Of a DNA stretch of 64,000 nt, positions 58,946 to 64,000 are shown piece after piece (position 1 is the first letter of the stretch; the number at the start of each line of letters is the position of its first letter). This stretch comes from CAZJYI01 sp964550025. GTDB taxonomy: Bacteria; Verrucomicrobiota; Kiritimatiellia; UBA8416; CAYOBW01. Made by a program: the position numbers and the translations under genes. The notes under the pieces are model-generated. The model worked only from the letters and a program-made list of their open reading frames with translations, did no database searches and was not told the DNA's origin. The stretch lies in the NCBI GenBank assembly GCA_964550025.1, contig CAZJYI010000039.1, forward strand, positions 1 through 64,000. Reading direction: 5' to 3'.

Positions 58946-60670
58946 TCACGGCAACGGGACCTGGTCACCATTCTCCCGCATCTCGACCCAATCCGCCAAA
59001 ATGGCCAACGCTTCTTCGAGTGCGAGATCGAGTTCTCCGTCGAGCGGCACGCTGGACGCCGCCGTCCCACCACCTTCGAACAATCTACGGAGGCTGCGCA
59101 ATTCGTCTCCACATGCCTGGACCAGTTCGAGGCGCTTCCCGACATGAAGGGGTAGCGCCTGCCGACAGACAAGGTCCGCCACCCTCGCCAGTCGCAAGTC
59201 ATGCAGTGTATGGCGAGCGTCCAATGCCCTGCGCCTGGAAGAGCGTTCGCGCAGCCGGGGAATGACGGAGGACAAATCCGCTACCGGCGAAAACCCGGCC
59301 GCGGAGACGCCCGGTTCAGCGGCACGCATCACTCCCTCGGTCGAATCCAGGCAGTACTCGTACACCGACGGCAACACGATATCCGGCCTGAAGCCCCAGC
59401 CTTCCGCCGACATGCCGGACACCCGGTAGTTCACAAGGGTCGAAATGCTGAGGGCACCCAGCTCACCGTCGTTGCCCAGTTCACGCAATGTCTGGCAGCG
59501 TCCCTTCCCGTAGGTCCTCGCGTCACCCACTATCACGGCTCGACCGTAGTCCTGCAGCGTACCGGCCAGCACTTCCGAGGCGGAAGCGCTCAACCGGTTA
59601 ACCAGTACCACCAGAGGCCCCTCATACGCGACGCGCGCATCACGGTCCCTGTGTATCTCGGCGCTCCGTTCTCCAGCCCGCCTCGTCATCACGACGGGAC
59701 CGTCCCCGATGAACAGCCCCGTTACGGCCACCGTTTCGGCCTGGCACCCCCCCGGATTGCCCCGCAGGTCAAGGAGCACGCCGTCAACTCCTTCTCGCCG
59801 CAGATGCGCCAGGACGCGGGAGACGTCCCGCGCCGCGCTTGGATACACACCGCCCCGGCATGGCCGCCTCTCCAGGTTGCCGTAGAAGGACGGCAACCGG
59901 ATAACCCCGAGCGCGTTAGTAACGCCGTCGTCTCGTGCCGGGGACTTGAGCGACCACGATGTCGTGCCACCGTTAGACGCATCCGCTGCATGGGACGAAG
60001 CAGCCAGGCGTGATGGCGGTACATACACAGAGTGCGCATCGTATGCCTGCGCGAACGCCGTGAGATAGCGGGTCAGCACAGTTTCCGCGTCCGTAGCGCG
60101 GATTTCCGCTAGATGGGAAGCAAGATCGGCGCGAACGCTGTCGGCCGGTTCGGCCGGAGCGGCATGCAGGCGGCGCTCCACTTCGTAGCGAACCACTTCG
60201 TTCTTTGTCTTCTGCCGCCAGACCTCGTCCCACACGGCCTCGGAGTTCGCGTACGCCTTGCCTCCCACCGAGTAGTCTTCATCCACACCCAGGTCGAAAC
60301 CGGCCTCCAGGAGCCGTTGCGCGTAGGCAATGCGGTTCGTCATACGCTCCCGGTAGACACTGAACACCCCAAAGGCAAAGCGCAGGTCACCGGCTTTCAG
60401 ATCGTCATCCAGACGGTCCCGGCGTTCGCGGAAGCGCGCGATGTCCGCTGCCAGAAAGCAGACATGGCGCGGATCGAGCGCATCAAGGTAGTTCGTCCAG
60501 GCCGCTCGGGAGATCGCGTCATCCAGCGGCTGTCGGGTCAGGTGCTCGTCCGGCAGGGTCTCCGCACAACGGCGGGCAATGACGGAGTAGTTCTCCGGCG
60601 GGGAGCAGTCACCTTGCGGATCTGCCGCCCACGTAGATACGGCTGCGAATCCCCACGCGAAAGCGCCCAT
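58946..60670 (-). CDS. S41 tail-specific-type protease lacking a PDZ domain
   Basis: A 574-residue (from ATG 60670) Tsp/Prc-like protease with a signal peptide (MGAFAWGFAAVSTWAAD). The Tsp N-terminal helical domain is present (YLDALDPRHVCFLAADIARF), followed by YDAHSVYVPPSRLA, then directly by ALGVIRLPSFYG of the S41 core. The catalytic dyad is Ser365 (in LSASASEVLAG) and Lys389 (in TYGKGRCQ). The PDZ domain that normally sits between the SxY and IRLPSFY segments is missing; only about 35 residues remain. The protease would lack the usual substrate-tail sensor. The start is uncertain: the region upstream is a repeat, and GTG 60679 is an alternative. Confidence 0.82.
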   Translation of the reverse strand: MGAFAWGFAAVSTWAADPQGDCSPPENYSVIARRCAETLPDEHLTRQPLDDAISRAAWTNYLDALDPRHVCFLAADIARFRERRDRLDDDLKAGDLRFAFGVFSVYRERMTNRIAYAQRLLEAGFDLGVDEDYSVGGKAYANSEAVWDEVWRQKTKNEVVRYEVERRLHAAPAEPADSVRADLASHLAEIRATDAETVLTRYLTAFAQAYDAHSVYVPPSRLAASSHAADASNGGTTSWSLKSPARDDGVTNALGVIRLPSFYGNLERRPCRGGVYPSAARDVSRVLAHLRREGVDGVLLDLRGNPGGCQAETVAVTGLFIGDGPVVMTRRAGERSAEIHRDRDARVAYEGPLVVLVNRLSASASEVLAGTLQDYGRAVIVGDARTYGKGRCQTLRELGNDGELGALSISTLVNYRVSGMSAEGWGFRPDIVLPSVYEYCLDSTEGVMRAAEPGVSAAGFSPVADLSSVIPRLRERSSRRRALDARHTLHDLRLARVADLVCRQALPLHVGKRLELVQACGDELRSLRRLFEGGGTAASSVPLDGELDLALEEALAILADWVEMRENGDQVPLP

Positions 60671-60713
60671 AACCCACACCGGAAGCGCACGGCGGCGTGT
60701 GGTCCGCCCTCCC

Positions 60714-60738
60714 GCAGCGCGGATCTCCGATCCGCGCA
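60714..60738. repeat. short copy of the GTAGCGCGGA repeat
   Basis: GCAGCGCGGATCTCCGATCC with its hairpin end (CGCGGATC / GATCCGCG) is a 25-base copy of the terminal hairpin of the element at 40974-41102. It lies between the barrel-protein gene and the protease gene, just upstream of the likely protease start. Confidence 0.6.
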
Positions 60739-60785
60739 CAGGCAGTGAGCGATCCGAGAGAAGGGAGTCCGGCGCCGCCTCAGGC

Positions 60786-61775
60786 CTACAGCAGCACACC
60801 CAGCCCGGCGTGAGCCGAGCCGAAATCCGCGCCTTCACTATGGTCGTAGTAGCGATAGCCGAGATAGGCATCGATTCGCTCCGAGAAGTAGCATTTCAGC
60901 TTGGCGCCGTAGGCGTGGGAAGAGAGCCCCTGGTTGTCATCGTACAGGCGGTAGTTGAGGCGCAGGAGGAAGTGCCCGCCGAGCCGCTGGTAGGCATAGC
61001 CATTGTATTCCTGGTACTTCCTGTCACCGCCGGTGTCGTAGTGCTGTATGTCAAAACGTAGCGCCGTCGTCTCCTTGACGAGGAAGAGCGTGGTGAAGAG
61101 CCGCGCGTACCAGGCCCCGGGTTCGTTGCCCTCCTCCCTTGTTACGGCCGCCTGCTCGCCTATTCTGAACCGGCTGGTAGGACTCCAGCTCAGGTACTGA
61201 AAGAGCTGGCCGCTGTGGTCCGTCCCGCCCTGACTCTTGTGGCGGTACTGAACGTAGGTGTAGAACTCGTCGCCAAAAGACCGGTCCATCCCGAAGTACA
61301 GGTACTGCCGGTCGTCATCCTCCTCGATGCCTTCACGAAAAGTCGTCTTGAGCGTGAAATGCGTGGCGGCATCCCTGGTCGACCACGGCAACGGCCGCCG
61401 GGCCCGTACCGTCCAGCGCCGGATACTCAGGTCCTGCTGGTTCTCCCACAGCGACCATCGCCCCGAAAGCGTCGTACGGCTGTTGTGGAACAGCTTGGCC
61501 TCCGTGGAATACAGCCGCGTCGGGAAGGCGCTGTACTCGGGATCCTCGTCGATCAGCTCGTCGTCATCTTCGGTGAACTGAATCGCCGCGCGCAGGCGTA
61601 CCGCGAGGTCGCGTTCGACGATGAGGTTCTCGAGATAATCGCCGCCGAACATGGCCGACTCTTCCACCTGGGCGAGCGCCGTGCCGAGACTACCGGCCAC
61701 CAGCCATGCGGCCAAGAGACAGGGGAAACCGCGGACCACCGCCCCCCCCGGAACTGTTGTGTGTCGCCTTCTCAT
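60786..61775 (-). CDS. predicted outer-membrane beta-barrel protein
   Basis: A 329-residue protein with a signal peptide (GFPCLLAAWLVAGSLGTALA) and a long series of alternating polar and aromatic beta strands (for example RTTLSGRWSLWENQQDLSIR, YLYFGMDRSFGDEFYTYVQY, FLLRLNYRLYDDNQG) ending in AHAGLGVLL, whose last residues look like a barrel-assembly C terminus. About 14 strands can be counted. It is probably a channel or surface scaffold in the outer membrane. I used ATG 61775; an in-frame ATG at 61856 overlaps the stop of the next gene (ATGA) but would place 27 residues ahead of the signal peptide. Confidence 0.68.
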   Translation of the reverse strand: MRRRHTTVPGGAVVRGFPCLLAAWLVAGSLGTALAQVEESAMFGGDYLENLIVERDLAVRLRAAIQFTEDDDELIDEDPEYSAFPTRLYSTEAKLFHNSRTTLSGRWSLWENQQDLSIRRWTVRARRPLPWSTRDAATHFTLKTTFREGIEEDDDRQYLYFGMDRSFGDEFYTYVQYRHKSQGGTDHSGQLFQYLSWSPTSRFRIGEQAAVTREEGNEPGAWYARLFTTLFLVKETTALRFDIQHYDTGGDRKYQEYNGYAYQRLGGHFLLRLNYRLYDDNQGLSSHAYGAKLKCYFSERIDAYLGYRYYDHSEGADFGSAHAGLGVLL

Positions 61776-61852
61776 AGCCCGAACAGCACCAGGATTGCGC
61801 GTGAGATTTTCTTTGAGGCCAGACCCTGGCCCCAACAGTCGGTTCCGAGGCG

Positions 61853-62371
61853 TCATATGGGGCCGTCGGGGCCGTCGTCGTCGCCCCCGTCGTCGTCATC
61901 GTCGTCATCGCCCCCGCCACCGTCGTCTCCCCCACCGCCGTCTCCGCCACCATCGCCGCCACCGTCGCCACTGCCGCTGCCGCTGTCGCCACCGCTGCCC
62001 GTGTCGCTTCTGCGCTGCACGGACTCACCAGTGCCCGCGGGTTGCTGCCCGGCTTGGGAAGCTGCGTCGGCCTGGAGGTCTTCGGGGCGGGTAGGAACGA
62101 CGTCGTCGGCACGCGACAGATCGCTGTCCTCGCCGAACCAGTCATCGAGGCCGTACATCATATCGCGATGCATCAGCATGCGAATCAACTCGGCCCCTTC
62201 GGGGCGGAAATGCTCATCTTCCTCGTCGTCATCCAGCGCGGGCTCGATGTCACACCAGGCCGTACCGAGGAGCGCGAGAAATGCCACCAGGGCGGGCAGG
62301 AACCACAGAAAACCGCCACGGCGGCTCCAGCCGCGGAACGAATGTTGCCTTGTAGAACGGTCTGTCTTCAT
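61853..62371 (-). CDS. secreted protein with Gly/Asp-rich tail
   Basis: A 172-residue protein with a signal peptide-like anchor (WFLPALVAFLALLGTAWC) and an acidic middle (DIEPALDDDEEDEHF). The last 50 residues are almost pure Gly, Asp and Ser (DGGGDGGGDGG, then GGGGDDDDDDDGG). Such tails are flexible and strongly acidic and may bind Ca2+. It precedes the barrel gene with a four-base frame overlap, so the two may be coupled. The ribosome site is weak and the tail arises from low-complexity GCC/CGT codons, so coding status is probable rather than sure. Confidence 0.5.
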   Translation of the reverse strand: MKTDRSTRQHSFRGWSRRGGFLWFLPALVAFLALLGTAWCDIEPALDDDEEDEHFRPEGAELIRMLMHRDMMYGLDDWFGEDSDLSRADDVVPTRPEDLQADAASQAGQQPAGTGESVQRRSDTGSGGDSGSGSGDGGGDGGGDGGGGDDGGGGDDDDDDDGGDDDGPDGPI

Positions 62372-63041
62372 ACGCTGTCCATCGTCAGCGGGTAGTCTAG
62401 ATGACGGAACGGCAGGCTGTCAAGCGGCTCAACTCTGCGTTCCGTAAAGAAAGCGAGAGAACCGCGAATTGTGCGAATGCTCGGCCCGCAACCTGCGAGG
62501 ATTGCGGCGGATGATCCCTTTTCTCGTCATCCGCAATCGTCGCACCCAACCGTCAGCAAGTCTGCATGTTCGCGTGAGTGCAGAGGGCGGAGAGATGGCC
62601 ACAGAAGTCACAGAATTCACAGCGCAGCGTAGCCGCAACCAAACGGGAATATTGGACGGGATTAACAGGATCTACAGGATAACCCTTCCCATCCCGTAGA
62701 TCCTGTAAATCGTGTCAAGAAAACAAGAAAATGGCGGGTTGTAGTACAAAAGGGTAGGGCCGGAACAAGGAGGCGGCTCGGATTCCAGGCAAAGGCAGCA
62801 GGATTGGAGCGTCCCTGGAATCCCTCCCTTCTGTGAGTTTTGTGCATTTTGTGGCCAAACCCGTCCAGAGCGAATGGCGTGCAACGCTCACAACTTGCCC
62901 AACACGGGCTTCAGGTGTTTCCAGACCCCACCGGCCTTGCGCCGGTGGTGAACGCGATTGGTCCCTGGCGTGAGCTCCGACACCTGATTGAGCCCGTCTG
63001 GAGCAAGTGGGGTCGGCGCTTGCAGCTTGCTCAACACGGGC

Positions 63042-63329
63042 TCAGAACGTCTGTTCCGTGTTCGTGCCAGGAGTCAGATCTTCGCTCCACCGGCGCGAGG
63101 CCGGTGGAGGCGTCAGCGCAATGGAAGCATCGATTCCCGGGACGTCACCGGACTGCGGCACGAAACGCTGTCCCGCTTCCTCCGCGACGGCAAACGCATG
63201 GTAGTGGAGCACGAGCTCCCCGCTCTCTCTCCCGATGCTCGCACGCGCCTTTTCCTCCAGCTCGCGCACACGCTGCTGGTACTTCTCGGACGCCAACTTC
63301 TTCTCAAACCGGTCCCACAGCGGAATCAT
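63042..63329 (-). CDS. possible gene fragment, 95 residues
   Basis: The frame begins MIPLWDRFEKKLASEKYQQR and continues with a charged helix (VRELEEKARASIG) and GELVLHYHAFAVAEEAG. That looks more protein-like than the surroundings, but it ends in sequence with poor character. The ribosome site GGGGAG lies right against the ATG. It may be the remnant of a helical protein cut off by the flanking repeat element. I do not recognise a family. Confidence 0.28.
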   Translation of the reverse strand: MIPLWDRFEKKLASEKYQQRVRELEEKARASIGRESGELVLHYHAFAVAEEAGQRFVPQSGDVPGIDASIALTPPPASRRWSEDLTPGTNTEQTF

Positions 63330-63340
63330 CTCCCCACAGA

Positions 63341-63464
63341 AAGGGTGAAGAGAGAGAGATAGGCCTGAAGGTCTCCGTCTATCTCCCCACACGCGCTCTC
63401 ACATACTCATGCGTGTATCGGACTTCCGCGCTACGGGGATGCGCGGGTCGGATACCCGCGCTAC
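63341..63464. repeat. partial copy of the GTAGCGCGGA palindromic element
   Basis: The interior (GTGAAGAG, then GATAGGCCTGAAGGTCTCC) and right end (GTATCGGACTTCCGCGCTAC, ending at 63434) match the element at 40974-41102. The left arm is missing. A second end copy (GCGGGTCGGATACCCGCGCTAC) follows directly to 63464. It precedes the last gene by about 140 bases. Confidence 0.65.
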
Positions 63465-63607
63465 TTGTCACCCCGCGGAGCGGGGCGGCACCAGGCATGG
63501 AACGGTCGTCGCGGAGGGGAATTGGCGCTGGGGAGAACGGGCTTCGGCCTTGCTAACTCGAGGGAGGGTTGGATACTGTACCGGGGTCAACGAAAGGAGT
63601 TCTCCTA

Positions 63608-64000
63608 TGCCGACTACGTTCCGCAAGCATCTCGCCATTTGGGGCTTATGTGCCATGTTCGTCGCTCTATGCTCCATGCACGCCCGCGGCGGCGACTGGC
63701 CGCAGTGGCGCGGTCCGAACCGCGACGGCATATCGACGGAAACCGGCTGGCTGACGGCCTGGCCGGAAGACGGGCCGAAAGAGCTTTGGGACGCCGAGGT
63801 CGGTGAAGGCTATTCCGGGCTCTCCGTGGCGAACGGCCGCCTGTACACTTTGGGCAATAGCGAGGGCCTCTTCAAGGCGAGCGATACCGTGTGGTGCCTC
63901 GACGCCGCAACCGGCAAGGTGATCTGGAAACACGCTTACACCAGCAAGGCCGGTTCGTATCCCGGCCCGCGCGCGACGCCGACGGTTGACGGTGATGCGG
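63608..64000 (+). CDS. PQQ-like beta-propeller secreted protein (5' part, runs off window)
   Basis: The first 131 codons of a protein cut by the window edge. A signal peptide (LAIWGLCAMFVALCSMHARG) is followed by GDWPQWRGPNRDGIS, the standard opening of PVC PQQ-like (BamB/YncE-type) beta-propeller proteins, and the first blade LWDAEVGEGYSGLSVANGRL, then CLDAATGKVIWKH. Such proteins are secreted or periplasmic and may bind PQQ or act as protein scaffolds. AAGGAG (63594-63599) is eight bases before the ATG. Confidence 0.85.

Larger units (their letters stand above)
62372..63607. other. 1.2-kb repeat-rich non-coding region
   Basis: Several families meet here. The CACAGAAG 9-mers occur at 62594-62622 and, inverted, at 62827-62856. 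An 11-bp perfect inverted repeat ACAGGATCTAC/GTAGATCCTGT lies at 62665-62675 and 62696-62706. Two direct copies of CTTGCYCAACACGGGCTY lie near 62895 and 63027. An ACCGGC/GCCGGT hairpin is at about 63089-63103. A piece of the GTAGCGCGGA element (63341-63464) closes it. The only possible gene is the fragment listed separately. It reads like a landing zone for small mobile palindromes. Confidence 0.65.

Overview
The window is a GC-rich (by eye about 60-65%) stretch of a bacterial chromosome, densely coding on both strands, with no rRNA or tRNA gene, transposase, phage gene or CRISPR array that I could find. The gene content suggests an anaerobic or fermentative member of the PVC superphylum, most likely Kiritimatiellota or a near relative. 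The reasons are a V-type ATPase operon containing a DUF2764 gene, a six-gene Rnf operon beside it, a secreted sulfatase, an exosortase K/MSEP-CTERM-like pair, secreted LamG, PQQ-propeller and HEAT proteins, and many short palindromic or tandem repeats between genes. The lineage is an inference; no marker gene decides it.

Layout. 0-1.2 kb: papain-like cysteine protease and a stand-alone response regulator. 1.2-9.7 kb: a polyphosphate locus, with a two-domain PPK2-type phosphotransferase on + facing a minus-strand operon (ROK kinase, Ppx/GppA, PPK1, HD-CHAD fusion, SixA) across a 21-copy heptamer array. 9.8-12.5 kb: a small Cys-rich protein, a lytic transglycosylase and a decayed patch with a truncated VapC toxin and attC-like hairpins. 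12.6-25.2 kb: V-ATPase (E, DUF2764, A, B, D, I, K) then rnfABCDGE. The K subunit seems to keep Na+ ligands, so the two complexes may share a sodium circuit. 25.3-28.9 kb: metallophosphoesterase and a secreted esterase. 29.7-39.7 kb: a co-directional run of eleven genes (membrane protein, winged-helix regulator, two related membrane proteins, a dolichol/phytol-kinase-like protein, a membrane protein, a linalool-dehydratase-like protein, two small ORFs, exosortase K, MSEP-CTERM-like VIT protein). 39.9-41.9 kb: two secreted proteins, one with a clear promoter and operator-like palindrome. 41.9-51.0 kb: minus-strand operon of a Gld-like ABC exporter, DUF4340, an AsmA-like protein, MiaB and a membrane protein. 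51.0-62.4 kb: DUF2851 protein, then minus-strand secreted or envelope proteins (sulfatase, LamG, HEAT, repeat lipoprotein, S41 protease lacking a PDZ domain, outer-membrane barrel, Gly/Asp-rich protein). 62.4-63.6 kb: non-coding repeats. 63.6 kb to the edge: start of a PQQ-like propeller protein.

The most promising unexplained unit is the exosortase K operon (about 31.0-39.7 kb). It joins a protein-sorting transpeptidase and one giant polytopic substrate candidate with two proteins resembling isoprenoid-acting enzymes, and two palindromic elements sit inside its coding junctions. A second theme is the repeat ecology: heptamer arrays of different sequence, a pair of 136-bp elements with 25-bp terminal inverted repeats, and several other palindromic families, nearly all confined to intergenic gaps.
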